Assembly (NCBI RefSeq): GCF_010975005.1
Contig: NZ_JAAIVC010000021.1
Location: 1 to 34,507, forward strand
DNA: 34,507 nt
Origin: Caulobacter sp. 17J65-9
GTDB lineage: Bacteria; Pseudomonadota; Alphaproteobacteria; Caulobacterales; Caulobacteraceae
Direction: 5' to 3'
Position 1 is the stretch's first letter. Every line of letters starts with the position of its first letter. The notes beneath the pieces are model-generated. The model saw only the letters and a list, made by a program, of their open reading frames with translations, searched no databases and had not been told where the DNA came from. Below are positions 1-8,438 of the stretch, one piece after another. Both the position numbers and the translations under genes were made by a program.

Positions 1-1076
1 CGCGGGCGAACAGGGTCTCCCGCCTGCGCCGGGCGCTGGGCCGCGGGGTCCTGCCCGACGGCAGCCACGCGTCGCGTAGCCCGGAGGCCGGGCTGGAGCT
101 GTTGTTCGACCTGCTGGCCCTGGACGACGCCCTGCACCGGCTGGGCCGGGCCGCGCCGCCGGAGCTGAACCGCGCCATCGACCGGCTGACCCAGGGCCTG
201 CGGACGCTGCGCCTCGGCGACGGCCGGCTGGCCTGCTTCCAGGGCGGCGAAGCCTCGACCGCCGCCCGGGTCGACGCCGCTCTCGCCCATGACGGCTCCG
301 AGGGGCAGGCCCCGCGCGAGCTGCCCGACGGGCGCTATCACCGGCTGGAAGGCCAGATGCTGCAGGTGATGCTGGACGCCGGCGCCCCGGCCCGCGGCGT
401 CTACGCGGTGTCCGCCTGCGCCCAGCCGCTGGCCGTCGAGGTGGTGTGCGGCCGCGACCGGCTGATCACCAACGCCGGCTGGAGCGAGCGGGTCCACGAC
501 CGCCAGGGCTTCCGCCTGACCGCCGCCGGTTCGACCGTCTCGCTGGGCGAGCACTCGGTGCTGACGCCGCTGGCCGGCAAGCTGGCTGAAATCCTTGGCG
601 CGCGGCTGGACGGGGCGGCCTTCCGGGTCCAGGCCCGCCGCCAGGATGAAGACGGCGCCCTGTGGGTCGAAGCCGCCCACGACGGCTGGGTCGGCCGCTA
701 CGGCCTGGCCCATGAGCGGCGGCTGTATCTCGACGTCCGGGCCGACGAACTGCGCGGCGAGGACCGGCTGGAGCCGGTCGGCGTGCGCCCCCGGCCGCTG
801 GCCACGCCCTACGCCGTGCGCTTCCACCTGCACCCGGAGGTGCAGGTGTCGCTGGCGCGCGATCGGAAAAGCGTGCTTTTGCGCGGACCTTCCGGCCGAG
901 GTTGGTGGTTCCGAACCGACGCCGGGGAGGTTTCCATCGAACCGTCCGCCCATTTCGAGAACGGAACGCCGCGCAAGACCTCGCAGATCGTGCTGAGGGG
1001 CGTGGCGCGGACCGACGCGCCCACGCGGGTGCGCTGGAAGCTGGCCCCGGCCGGCGCGGCGGAGACGCCTGTATGA
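1..1076 (+). CDS. Heparinase II/III family protein (5' truncated by window edge)
   Basis: The reading frame is open from base 3 to the TGA at 1074-1076, giving 357 visible residues; the start codon lies before the window. The visible part holds the end of the alpha-helical toroid (the stretch LPDGSHASRSPEAGLELL near the beginning is typical of these proteins) followed by the beta-sandwich heparinase II/III C-terminal domain, with runs such as RLYLDVRADELRGEDRL. Family members are polysaccharide lyases or lyase-like proteins acting on uronic-acid-containing glycans; the true substrate cannot be read from the sequence. The stop overlaps the next start codon as ATGA, so the two genes are probably translationally coupled, which ties it to the nucleotide-sugar enzyme downstream. 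Family assignment is firm, the exact role unknown. Confidence 0.85.
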   Translation, partial: RANRVSRLRRALGRGVLPDGSHASRSPEAGLELLFDLLALDDALHRLGRAAPPELNRAIDRLTQGLRTLRLGDGRLACFQGGEASTAARVDAALAHDGSEGQAPRELPDGRYHRLEGQMLQVMLDAGAPARGVYAVSACAQPLAVEVVCGRDRLITNAGWSERVHDRQGFRLTAAGSTVSLGEHSVLTPLAGKLAEILGARLDGAAFRVQARRQDEDGALWVEAAHDGWVGRYGLAHERRLYLDVRADELRGEDRLEPVGVRPRPLATPYAVRFHLHPEVQVSLARDRKSVLLRGPSGRGWWFRTDAGEVSIEPSAHFENGTPRKTSQIVLRGVARTDAPTRVRWKLAPAGAAETPV

Positions 1077-2146
1077 ACCTGAGCGCCGCCGACCTGCTGG
1101 CCCGGCCGGCGCGGGTTCTGGATTCGGGTCCGGTCCGCTCGCTGGTCGAGGGGCGGCGGGTGCTGGTCACCGGCGCGGGCGGCACCATCGGCGGCGAGCT
1201 GACCCGGCAGGTGGCGGCGCTGAAGCCCGAGCGGCTCGTCCTGCTCGACGCCTCCGAATACAACCTCTACGCCGCCGACCAGGAGATGGGCGTCCGCTTC
1301 GCCGAGACGAACTGGACGGCGGAGCTCGGCGACGTGCGCGACCGGCGCAGGCTGGAGACCCTGTTCGCCCGCGAGCGGCCCGACGTGGTGCTGCACGCCG
1401 CCGCCCTGAAGCACGTGCCGCTGATGGAGACCCATCCGTGCGAGGCGGTGCTGACCAATGTCGGCGGCGCGCTGAACGTCATGCGCCTGGCCCGCGAGGG
1501 CGCCTCGGCCTTCGTGTTCATCTCCACCGACAAGGCGGTCAATCCGACCAACGTCATGGGCGCGACCAAGCGGATCGCCGAGCGGGTGGTCCAGGCCCTG
1601 GCCCCGGACGGCTCGGCCAAGGCGGCGGTGGTCCGCTTCGGCAACGTGCTGGGCTCGGCCGGGTCGGTCATCCCGCTGTTCCAGCGCCAGATCGCGTCGG
1701 GCGGGCCGCTCACCGTCACCCACCCCGACATGGTCCGCTGGTTCATGACGGTGGAGGAGAGCGCCGGCCTGGTGCTGCAGGCCGCCGGGCTCCCCGCCGG
1801 TCCGGGCGACAGCGCCGTCTTCGTGCTCGACATGGGCGAGCCGGTCCGCATCGACGAGCTGGCGCGCCGGCTGATCCGCCAGCACGGCCTGCGCCCCGAG
1901 GTCGACGTCGGCGTGGTCTATACGGGCCTGCGCCCGGGCGAGAAGCTGGCCGAGGAGATCTTCTACGCCGCCGAGGACGTCGCCCCGACCAGCCTGGACG
2001 GCGTGATGGTCGCCCGCGAGGAGGGCGAGCCTTGGCACCTGCTGGAAGGTCCGCTGCTCGACCTGCTCGACGCCGCCGCCCAGCGCCGCGAGAAGCACAC
2101 CCAGGACTGGCTGCAGGCCCTGGAGCCGGCCTTCCGCCCGGGGTGA
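1073..2146 (+). CDS. CapD/WbpM-like nucleotide-sugar 4,6-dehydratase, soluble short form
   Basis: This is a 357-residue extended short-chain dehydrogenase of the polysaccharide biosynthesis CapD family. The N-terminal nucleotide-binding loop GAGGTIGGEL is at about residues 34-43. The active-site region reads STDKAVNPTNVMGATK (151-166). Methionine 162 stands where classical SDR enzymes have the catalytic tyrosine, as known for the WbpM/PglF-type Ser-Met-Lys triad; Lys166 is kept. The likely reaction is NAD(P)-dependent 4,6-dehydration (or epimerisation) of a UDP-activated N-acetylhexosamine in surface-glycan synthesis. Unlike full-length WbpM it has no N-terminal membrane segments. The start at 1073 is chosen because it overlaps the upstream stop (ATGA) and precedes the Rossmann fold by a normal distance; upstream codons in this frame run inside the preceding gene. 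Its stop is 9 bases from the convergent stop of the next gene. Confidence 0.85.
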   Translation: MNLSAADLLARPARVLDSGPVRSLVEGRRVLVTGAGGTIGGELTRQVAALKPERLVLLDASEYNLYAADQEMGVRFAETNWTAELGDVRDRRRLETLFARERPDVVLHAAALKHVPLMETHPCEAVLTNVGGALNVMRLAREGASAFVFISTDKAVNPTNVMGATKRIAERVVQALAPDGSAKAAVVRFGNVLGSAGSVIPLFQRQIASGGPLTVTHPDMVRWFMTVEESAGLVLQAAGLPAGPGDSAVFVLDMGEPVRIDELARRLIRQHGLRPEVDVGVVYTGLRPGEKLAEEIFYAAEDVAPTSLDGVMVAREEGEPWHLLEGPLLDLLDAAAQRREKHTQDWLQALEPAFRPG

Positions 2147-2155
2147 TTTCGTCGC

Positions 2156-3331
2156 CTACTTCCGGGTCGGTGTCAGGCGCAGCAGTCCGCTCTGGGGCCC
2201 GTCGGTGAGCAGCAGCAGGGCGCCGTTCGCATCCTGGACCACGTCGCGCACCGGCTGGCCGACGGCGAGCTGGTCTGTGGAGATGACCTCGCCGTCGCGC
2301 AGGTCCAGATGGATCAGCGTCTGGCCGGCCAGCGCGCCGCTCAGGGCGTCCATGCGCCAGGGGAATTCATCCCCGGTGTAGAAGGCCAGGCTCGACGGCC
2401 CTACGGGCGGATTCCAGCTATAGACCGGTCCGTTCGGATCCAGCTCGGCGACGTCGCTCATGCTCGGCGCGGAGCTGATCAGCGGCCAGCCGTAGTTGTG
2501 GCCGGCGTGGACGACCACCAGCCGGTCGCCGCCCTCCGGCCCAGCGTCCTCGGCCCAGAGCTCGCCGGTGTTCGGGTTGATCGCCGCCCCGAGCGGGTTC
2601 CGGTGTCCGAAACTGTAGATGTCCTTGAGCGCGCCCGGCCGGTCGACGAAGGGATTGTCCGACGGGATCGACCCGTCGGGACGGATACGCACGATCTTGC
2701 CGAGATTGCTGTTCAGGTCCTGGGCCGGTTCGAACCGGTCCCGATCGCCCGAAGTGATGAAAAGGGCCCCGTCGGGCGCGAACACCAGCCGGCCGCCGAA
2801 GGCGCCCCGCCCGACCGTCTTGGGGGTCTGGCGCCAGATCACCTGCACGTCGCGGAGGGCGCCGTTCTCCAGACGCCCGCGCGCCACCGCGAGGCCTTTG
2901 AGCACGTTGTCGCTCAGATCCTGGCCGCCGCCGAGCCGCGGCTCGGGCGTCTCTTTCAGGCCCGGCGGCTGCGGTTTGGCCGCCTCGACGTAGGACAGGT
3001 AGACTAGCCGGTTGCCGGCGAATCCCGGGTCGGTCGCCACGTCCAGCAATCCGCCCTGGCCGCGGTAGGCGACCGCCGGCACGCCGGACACCGGCGCCGA
3101 CAGGCGGCCGCCCGACCAGATCCGAAGCCGGCCCGGTTGCTCGGTGATCAGCAGGCCCCCGTCGGGGAGGAAGACCATGCCCCACGGATGGTCCAGCCTG
3201 GCGAGGGTCTCGACGGAGACCGGACCGGCCTGAGACTGCACCGTCCGGGTCTGGGCCTGCGCCGGGTTTCCCGGCTCCGTGACCGCGGCGAGCGCGACCG
3301 CCGTCATGATCACCGCCGTCCACCTGCCCAT
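2156..3331 (-). CDS. PQQ-dependent sugar dehydrogenase (glucose/sorbosone dehydrogenase family), secreted
   Basis: A 391-residue protein with an N-terminal signal peptide (about residues 1-26, ending AQAQ) and a six-bladed beta-propeller of the soluble PQQ aldose dehydrogenase family. Recognisable blocks are GQGGLLDVATDPGF (91-104), FGHRNPLGAAINP and HNYGWP near the middle. Such enzymes oxidise aldoses in the periplasm with PQQ as cofactor. One deviation is seen: the usual EHGP(x)GGDE block reads EDAGPEGGDRL here, so cofactor or substrate binding may be altered. The ATG at 3329-3331 is preferred over an upstream in-frame ATG because it directly precedes the signal peptide and has a strong GGAGGTGAGG ribosome site. 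It lies downstream of catalase on the same strand with a 165-base gap holding a stem-loop. Confidence 0.85.
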   Translation of the reverse strand: MGRWTAVIMTAVALAAVTEPGNPAQAQTRTVQSQAGPVSVETLARLDHPWGMVFLPDGGLLITEQPGRLRIWSGGRLSAPVSGVPAVAYRGQGGLLDVATDPGFAGNRLVYLSYVEAAKPQPPGLKETPEPRLGGGQDLSDNVLKGLAVARGRLENGALRDVQVIWRQTPKTVGRGAFGGRLVFAPDGALFITSGDRDRFEPAQDLNSNLGKIVRIRPDGSIPSDNPFVDRPGALKDIYSFGHRNPLGAAINPNTGELWAEDAGPEGGDRLVVVHAGHNYGWPLISSAPSMSDVAELDPNGPVYSWNPPVGPSSLAFYTGDEFPWRMDALSGALAGQTLIHLDLRDGEVISTDQLAVGQPVRDVVQDANGALLLLTDGPQSGLLRLTPTRK

Positions 3332-3365
3332 GGCCTCACCTCCGCCTGTGTCGGACGGCAAACTC

Positions 3366-3416
3366 GCGGACGGCCGCGCATGTTCGGGAGCTGAGCGCTC
3401 CCCCACAGCCGTCCGC
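3366..3416 (-). other. Nested stem-loop in leader of the sugar dehydrogenase gene
   Basis: On the minus strand, outer arms GCGGACGGC and GCCGTCCGC (9 perfect pairs) enclose an inner GGGAGC/GCTCCC stem with a 5-base loop. It lies 35-85 bases before the ATG of the PQQ dehydrogenase and about 80 bases after the catalase stop. There is no T-tract, so it is not a classical terminator. It could be an mRNA processing or stability element, or an operator. Function is unknown. Confidence 0.4.
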
Positions 3417-3496
3417 AAATTCAGACCCGCACGCCGGCGCGCGCATTCCGCACACGCGAAAGACCGGTCGCCCCACGCCCACTTGGAGAAGCGGCC

Positions 3497-5113
3497 TCAC
3501 GCCGGCGGCGCGCTCCAGGACTCCCGCTCGCGGTCGCGATCGGCGCCGCCGCGTTCGCGCTCGCCGGTGGTGTAGGTCGGGCCCTCGCGGTCTTCGCCGG
3601 GGGCCGGGCGGCCCTCCAGCGGCGGCAGGCGCTTGGCCTTCTCCAGGTCGATCCCGGCCCGCTCGGCCACCCGCTGGCCGTAGTCGGGGTCGCACCACCA
3701 GAAGTGCCAGACCATGCGCATGGCGATGTGTTCCGGGCACTGGCGCAGGTCGTCGGCCAGGTTGGCGACCAGGTCCTCGCGTTCCCAGTCCTTGAAGGTG
3801 CGCCAGCGCTCGCCGGCCTGGCGATAGTCGTCGGCGGTCTTGGTGGTCTGGTAGCGGCCGAGGTGGCCCTCCACCCACTGGTGATAGTCGTGCTGGACCT
3901 TGGGCGCCTCGCGCAGGCCGTCCAGCGAGCTGGGTTCGTAATTGATGTGCGGATTGTCGCCGCCGGTGTCGACGCCGTAGGCCATCTTACCGTCGCGCTG
4001 GTTGGTGGCGGCCGGGTGGGCCGGGGCGTTGACCGGCAGTTGCAGGTAGTTGGCGCCCACCCGATAGCGCTGGGTGTCCGAGTAGGACAGCGTCCGGCCC
4101 TGCAACATCTTGTCGTCGGAGAAGTCGATGCCGTCGACCAGCACGCCGGTGCCGAAGGCCGACTGCTCGGTCTCGGCGAAGACGTTGTCCGGGTTGCGGT
4201 CCAGCACCAGCCGGCCCATCGGCAGCAGTGGGAAGCGGTCCTCGGGCCAGCGCTTGGTGTCGTCCAGCGGGTCGAAGTCGAGCTCGGGATGCTCGCCGTC
4301 GGCCATGATCTGCACGCACATCTCCCACTCGGGGAAGTCGCCACGGGCGATGGAATCGTAGAGGTCCCGCGTCGCGTGGCCGGTGTCCTTCGCCTGGATC
4401 TCGGCGGCCTGGGCGGAGGTCAGGTTCTTCACTCCGAGCTTGGGTTCGAAGGAGAACTTGCAGAGCACCGCCTCGCCCTTGTCGTTGACCAGCTTGTAGG
4501 TGTTCACGCTCGACCCCTCCATGTGGCGGTAGTCGGCGGGGATGCCCCACGGGCTCTTCACCCAGGTGACCATGTGCAGGGCCTCGGGGTGGAACTGCAC
4601 GAAGTCGTAGAAGCGCCACGGCTCCTGCCGGTTGGACACCGGGTCCGGCTTGAAGGCGTGGATCATGTCCGGGAACTTGATGGCGTCCCGGATGAAGAAG
4701 ATTTTGAGGTTGTTGCCGACTAGGTCCCAGTTGCCGTCGACGGTCTTGAACTTGACCGCGAAGCCGCGCGGGTCGCGGGCGGTCTCCGGCGAGTCCTTGC
4801 TGCCGATCACGGTGGAGAAGCGCACGAAAACCGGCGTGCGCACGCCGGCCTGGGTCAGCACCTTGGCGCGGGTGTACTTCGAGGCCGGCTGCTCGCCGAT
4901 CTTGCCGGTCGCCTCGAACCAGCCGTGGGCCCCGGCGCCCCTGGCGTGCACCACCCGCTCGGGCACCCGCTCGCGGTCGAAGTGGGTGATCTTCTCGATG
5001 AACTGGTAGTTTTCCAGCGTCGCCGGGCCGCGTTCGCCGACCGAGCGCAGGCTCTGGTTGTCGCTGATCGGGCGGCCCTGGCGGGTGGTCAGGATCTTCG
5101 GGTCACGGGGCAT
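3497..5113 (-). CDS. Monofunctional heme catalase
   Basis: A 538-residue cytoplasmic catalase that disproportionates hydrogen peroxide. All landmarks are visible: catalytic His56 in [11 protein letters not shown], the distal Asn in DLVGNN (about residue 134), and the proximal heme ligand Tyr344 in [12 protein letters not shown]. The core has the length expected of small-subunit catalases. A charged low-complexity tail rich in Arg, Asp and Glu (about residues 505-538) follows the core and is probably dispensable. The start is the ATG at 5111-5113, followed at once by the usual N-terminal arm. It is transcribed ahead of the sugar dehydrogenase; peroxide protection near a periplasmic oxidase-like gene is plausible but not proven as a functional link. 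No OxyR site could be recognised by eye. Confidence 0.95.
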   Translation of the reverse strand: MPRDPKILTTRQGRPISDNQSLRSVGERGPATLENYQFIEKITHFDRERVPERVVHARGAGAHGWFEATGKIGEQPASKYTRAKVLTQAGVRTPVFVRFSTVIGSKDSPETARDPRGFAVKFKTVDGNWDLVGNNLKIFFIRDAIKFPDMIHAFKPDPVSNRQEPWRFYDFVQFHPEALHMVTWVKSPWGIPADYRHMEGSSVNTYKLVNDKGEAVLCKFSFEPKLGVKNLTSAQAAEIQAKDTGHATRDLYDSIARGDFPEWEMCVQIMADGEHPELDFDPLDDTKRWPEDRFPLLPMGRLVLDRNPDNVFAETEQSAFGTGVLVDGIDFSDDKMLQGRTLSYSDTQRYRVGANYLQLPVNAPAHPAATNQRDGKMAYGVDTGGDNPHINYEPSSLDGLREAPKVQHDYHQWVEGHLGRYQTTKTADDYRQAGERWRTFKDWEREDLVANLADDLRQCPEHIAMRMVWHFWWCDPDYGQRVAERAGIDLEKAKRLPPLEGRPAPGEDREGPTYTTGERERGGADRDRERESWSAPPA

Positions 5114-5216
5114 GGCGCGGCTCGTCGGGACGCGTCTCGGAAGATGAGACGGACCGACAACCCGTGGCGGCGCATGCGGTTCTGGGGGCAGGACGCGGTG
5201 CGGCTACCCCTGATCC

Positions 5217-5340
5217 GTCACCCTCGGGCTTGTCCCGAGGGCCTATGGTGCAGCTTCTCGGGGGCTTCGCAGCTGTGCGCGACCCTTCCGCCGCAGTGCG
5301 AACGGAGCGATGGGCCCTCGGGACAAGCCCGAGGGTGACG
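5217..5340. repeat. Inverted repeat element with two palindromic arms
   Basis: The left arm (5217-5246) and right arm (5311-5340) are inverted copies about 30 bases long with one or two mismatches. Each arm is itself a hairpin, CCCTCGGG / CCCGAGGG around CTTGT. The roughly 64-base centre has no recognisable gene. It lies between the catalase start and the amidohydrolase stop, 26 bases from the latter. It resembles REP- or MITE-like intergenic elements and is unrelated in sequence to the longer repeats elsewhere in the window. Confidence 0.7.
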
Positions 5341-5366
5341 AACCTGTTGGACGCCTGAGCGCGGGG

Positions 5367-6752
5367 TCAGGTGAGGGTGTTCTTGTAGACCACCCCGGCC
5401 TTCATGATGACGCGGAAGCTCCGCTCCGGATCGGCGACCAGGTCGAGGTTGGCCAGCGGGTTTCCCTCGACCAGCAGCAGGTCGGCGTGGGCGCCCTGCT
5501 CCACCACGCCCAGCTTGCCGGGATAGGGGTTGGAGAAGCCGGACATGGCCAGCAGCTCGCCGTTGGCCTGGGTGGCCATGCGCAGGGCCTCGGCCGGGGT
5601 GTACCAGCGGGTCATCATCGCCAGGTACGAGCCCTGGCGCGCGGCGGCGACCGGATTGAACAGGATGTCCGAGCCCCAGGCGGTCCTCGCCCCCAGCTTG
5701 CGGGCCAGGCGATAGGCCCGGTCGGTGCCGGCGAACACCTCCTTGGCCTTCACCTGCGAGACCGGGCTCATGGCCGCGAAGGTGTCGGGGTTGTAGCTGA
5801 GCGGCTGAAGACTCCACCAAAGGCCCTTGTCGACCAGCAGTTTGGCGGTGGCCTCGTCGATCAGCTGGCCGTGGTCGATGCATCTCACACCCGCCGCGAT
5901 CGCCTGGCGGATGGCCGGCGGCGTGTAGGCGTGGATGGCGACGTAGGTGCCCCAGTTCTCGGCCGCCTCGACCCCCGCGCGGATCTCGGGCTCGGTGAAC
6001 TGGACCGACTCGATCGGATTGTACTGCGAGCTGACCCCGCCCCCGCCCATCAGCTTGATCTGGCTGGCCCCCTGCCGCAGCTGCTCGCGCGCCCGCAGCC
6101 GCACCTCGTCGGGGCTGTCGGCGATGGCGGATATGCCCTCCCGCTCGGAATTGCTCAGCGGGCCGCCGGGGCTGCGCGGCAGCTCGAAGCCGAAGCGGAA
6201 GTCGCCGTGGCCGGAGGTCTGGGAGATCATGGCCCCGGACGGGTAGATCCGCGGGCCGACCATGACGCCGTCGTCGATGGCGCGTTTCAGCCCGAACACC
6301 GGCCCGCCCATGTCGCGGATGGTGGTGAAGCCGCGCAGCAGCGTGGCCTGCGCCTGCCGCGCCGCCACCAGGTTCAGATAGCCCATGTCGGCGGTCATCA
6401 GCACGGCTTGCGGCGTGCCGGCCATGAAGGCGTGCCAGTGGCAGTCGATCAGGCCGGGCATCAGCACCCGCCCGCCGCCGGCGATCTCCGCCGCATCGGC
6501 GATCGGCGGCAGGCCGGCCCCTATCTTCTCGATCATCCCGGCGCGGACCAGCACGTCGGTCGGGCCGGACAGGGCCTCGCCGCGGCCGTCGAACACGCGG
6601 ACATTCCGGAAGACGGTCGCGCCGGAGGGCGGCGGCGGCGCGGCCGGGGCGTCCACCCGCAGATCGTCCTCCGCCAGGGCGGGCCGGACGAGCCCGAACA
6701 GCCCCGCCGCCGCCAGTCCTCCGAACAGGCTACGCCTCGTGGTGTCGACCAT
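5367..6752 (-). CDS. Tat-exported metal-dependent amidohydrolase
   Basis: A 461-residue member of the amidohydrolase superfamily. It starts with a twin-arginine signal (TRRSLFGG at residues 5-12, then a hydrophobic stretch to ALA at 25-27), so it should be exported folded to the periplasm. Metal ligands are in place: H105 and H107 (CHWH), Lys233 in IKLMGGGGV as the probable carboxylated lysine, H274 (AIHAY), H294 (DHGQ) and D362 (WGSD). The layout matches imidazolonepropionase-like and Xaa-Pro-dipeptidase-type enzymes that cleave N-acyl or dipeptide substrates. The substrate cannot be assigned. The ATG at 6750-6752 sits directly before the signal. It is a single gene, with a small palindrome about 65 bases upstream. 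Confidence 0.88.
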   Translation of the reverse strand: MVDTTRRSLFGGLAAAGLFGLVRPALAEDDLRVDAPAAPPPPSGATVFRNVRVFDGRGEALSGPTDVLVRAGMIEKIGAGLPPIADAAEIAGGGRVLMPGLIDCHWHAFMAGTPQAVLMTADMGYLNLVAARQAQATLLRGFTTIRDMGGPVFGLKRAIDDGVMVGPRIYPSGAMISQTSGHGDFRFGFELPRSPGGPLSNSEREGISAIADSPDEVRLRAREQLRQGASQIKLMGGGGVSSQYNPIESVQFTEPEIRAGVEAAENWGTYVAIHAYTPPAIRQAIAAGVRCIDHGQLIDEATAKLLVDKGLWWSLQPLSYNPDTFAAMSPVSQVKAKEVFAGTDRAYRLARKLGARTAWGSDILFNPVAAARQGSYLAMMTRWYTPAEALRMATQANGELLAMSGFSNPYPGKLGVVEQGAHADLLLVEGNPLANLDLVADPERSFRVIMKAGVVYKNTLT

Positions 6753-7150
6753 CGCCAGAGCCCTCGCGCGCCCGGGCCGGGAACGCTCAGGCTGCGCGCA
6801 AACCCAACGGCCGCCGGCCCCTAGGGTTCGCCCCTAGGGCCGAGCCGAGCGGGAGATCGGGATAAACGCGGGGCGCGGTCGGGGTTCGCCGCTGCGCGTG
6901 GGAGCGCCGCCCCTTGAGCGTCAGCGCTAGACGCGCGCTCGTTGGACCTCCGCCTCAGCGGCGTCGAGCACCCGGACTTCGGGCGGATCGACGCTCACCA
7001 CGTCGACGCAATGCCACTCGGTGTAGAGGAACCAGTGGCGCAGCCGCCCCGGGCGCGGCGGTTCGCGCCACCCCGCCCGGCGAACGCGTTCTTTGAGTGG
7101 CAGGCGGCCTTCCGCCCCGCTAGCGTGCCGGTCAGGCGCGGAGGGGGAAC
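6753..7150. other. Gene-poor gap between divergent genes
   Basis: This 398-base stretch separates the amidohydrolase start from the next plus-strand gene. It contains a short palindromic cluster at 6815-6842 (two CCCTAGGG boxes 5 bases apart, flanked by CGGC and GCCG), which could be an operator. Between about 6927 and 7150 the minus strand has an open frame ending in TAG at 6927-6929. Its last codons read like protein (FLYTEWHCVDVVSVDPP), but no convincing start was found, and the opposite strand is equally open. It may be a gene remnant; otherwise I see nothing in it. Confidence 0.4.
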
Positions 7151-7375
7151 ATGCCTGAGCAGGGAAGGCTGATGCTTCTGGCGGCCGCGGGCCTGATGGC
7201 GGCCATGGCGCTGGGCTCGGTGGTCGTCGGGAAATCGCCCTACCTCGGCCTGTTCCAGCGCCACTTCATCGCGCGGCGGAAGTGGGAGCCGGGCTGGTTC
7301 TGGGCGTCGGTGGTGCAGTACGCCCTCATCGCGCTCGCCCTGGCGGCGTTCGCGATCCTGGTCCCCAGCGCCTGA
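7151..7375 (+). CDS. Small two-helix inner-membrane protein, unknown function
   Basis: A 74-residue protein with two hydrophobic helices (about residues 6-27 and 48-72) joined by a basic, aromatic loop containing QRHFIARRKWEPGWFW. A strong purine-rich ribosome site, GGAGGGGG, stands just before the ATG, and codon third positions are strongly G/C, so it is a real gene. No family is recognised. It is the first of three co-directional small genes (gap of 14 bases to the next), probably one transcript. The N-terminus is expected in the cytoplasm or periplasm with both ends on the same side. Confidence 0.7.
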   Translation: MPEQGRLMLLAAAGLMAAMALGSVVVGKSPYLGLFQRHFIARRKWEPGWFWASVVQYALIALALAAFAILVPSA

Positions 7376-7389
7376 GCGAGAGCACCGAC

Positions 7390-8040
7390 GTGCCGGAAAC
7401 GACCTTGGCGGAGCTGACGCGGTTTGCGCTCGACCAGCGGGGCGAGGCTTGCGTCCGCGAGCACCTGACCGGCGTGAACACGCTCTGCACCGAACTGTTG
7501 AGCGTCTTCGAGAGCGCTCGCGGCGAGGTGTTCACCTATGCGCCGACGGCCGTCGCGGGCGATTGGCTGTACGCGTTCGAAACCGGCGGCATGATCGCGG
7601 CCAACCGCGACCTCTCCAGGGCGATCCCGGTCGAGGGCCGCGGGCTGCTCATGCCGGTCGAGACCCTGATCGAGGCCCGGGCCGAGCACATCCTGCAACG
7701 GCTCAAGGAGCTGCCGGGCGGCGTGTGCGTGATCGACGACTACAATCCGCGATGGGGCGACCCGCTTCACGGCGGGGAAGCCACGGCGTTCGGGGTGGGC
7801 GAAGAGGTCTATCACCTGGTCACGGCGGCGTCGGGCTTCGACCAGATCGCCGACGTGCTGGGTTGGGGCGACACGATCTGGCACGGCGCCGCCGCCATCT
7901 GCCGGCCGGACCACGAGCCCACGCGGGCCGAACTTTCGTCGCCCGAGGGGCTGCGCGCGCTGGCGCGGACGGCCGTCGAGATCAGCTGCACCGCCTATGA
8001 CCGGGAGGGGTTCGTCAACTGGCGGCGGATCGACCGATGA
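7390..8040 (+). CDS. Hypothetical protein, cytosolic, unknown family
   Basis: A 216-residue protein starting at GTG 7390-7392 (PETTLAELTRFALDQ follows). Longer in-frame starts exist upstream but lie inside the preceding gene. There is no signal peptide or membrane segment. The protein has a helical N-terminal third and a mixed middle with VCVIDDYNPRWGDPL, then GWGDTIWHGAAAICRPD and a C-terminal helix. I do not recognise a family, and no catalytic motif is evident. The stop overlaps the start of the lipoprotein gene (ATGA), so the two are probably translationally coupled. The ribosome site before the GTG is weak, so translation may depend on coupling with the upstream membrane protein. Confidence 0.7.
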   Translation: MPETTLAELTRFALDQRGEACVREHLTGVNTLCTELLSVFESARGEVFTYAPTAVAGDWLYAFETGGMIAANRDLSRAIPVEGRGLLMPVETLIEARAEHILQRLKELPGGVCVIDDYNPRWGDPLHGGEATAFGVGEEVYHLVTAASGFDQIADVLGWGDTIWHGAAAICRPDHEPTRAELSSPEGLRALARTAVEISCTAYDREGFVNWRRIDR

Positions 8041-8348
8041 AGGTTCGCGCGCCGGCCGTCCTCGTGGCGACCCTCGCCGTCTCCGGATGCGGGATGGACG
8101 CCGGCCAGCGGCTGCAGAGCTATCGCGAACAGCAGGCGCGTGACGCCGTCGCGGACTACGGGCGGGCGCGGGCGGCGAACGACGTGTTGGGCATGTGCGT
8201 GAAGAGCAGCCAGGTCTCGGCGGCTTACCTGGACGCGCACGACACGGCGAGCGCGGCCGCCTGGCGGGCCAAGAACGCCGAAGATTGCGCGAAAGCTCGC
8301 GCGCAGCTCGCTCCCGACGACGGCGACGCGGTTCCGGTCGCATCCTGA
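8037..8348 (+). CDS. Small putative lipoprotein
   Basis: A 103-residue protein with a short N-terminal signal and a lipobox V-S-G-C ending at Cys18, so it should be lipidated and anchored in a membrane facing the periplasm. The mature part is small, helical and Ala/Asp-rich with two further cysteines. No domain is recognised. It overlaps the previous gene by four bases and ends 90 bases before purH. Those 90 bases show no clear terminator. Confidence 0.7.
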   Translation: MKVRAPAVLVATLAVSGCGMDAGQRLQSYREQQARDAVADYGRARAANDVLGMCVKSSQVSAAYLDAHDTASAAAWRAKNAEDCAKARAQLAPDDGDAVPVAS

Positions 8349-8438
8349 CGCAAGTCGGCCCTCCCCGCCTTCCCGTCCCGCCGTTCCGGTGGTAGGTGCG
8401 CGCGCGTCTTTCCTCCCCCGCACGAAGGCCCCTCCCCC

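Noticed and set aside
6942-7172. 76-codon plus-strand frame upstream of the two-helix protein
   Set aside because: It starts at TTG without a ribosome site, overlaps the start of the well-supported next gene and has no protein-like hydrophobic or domain pattern.
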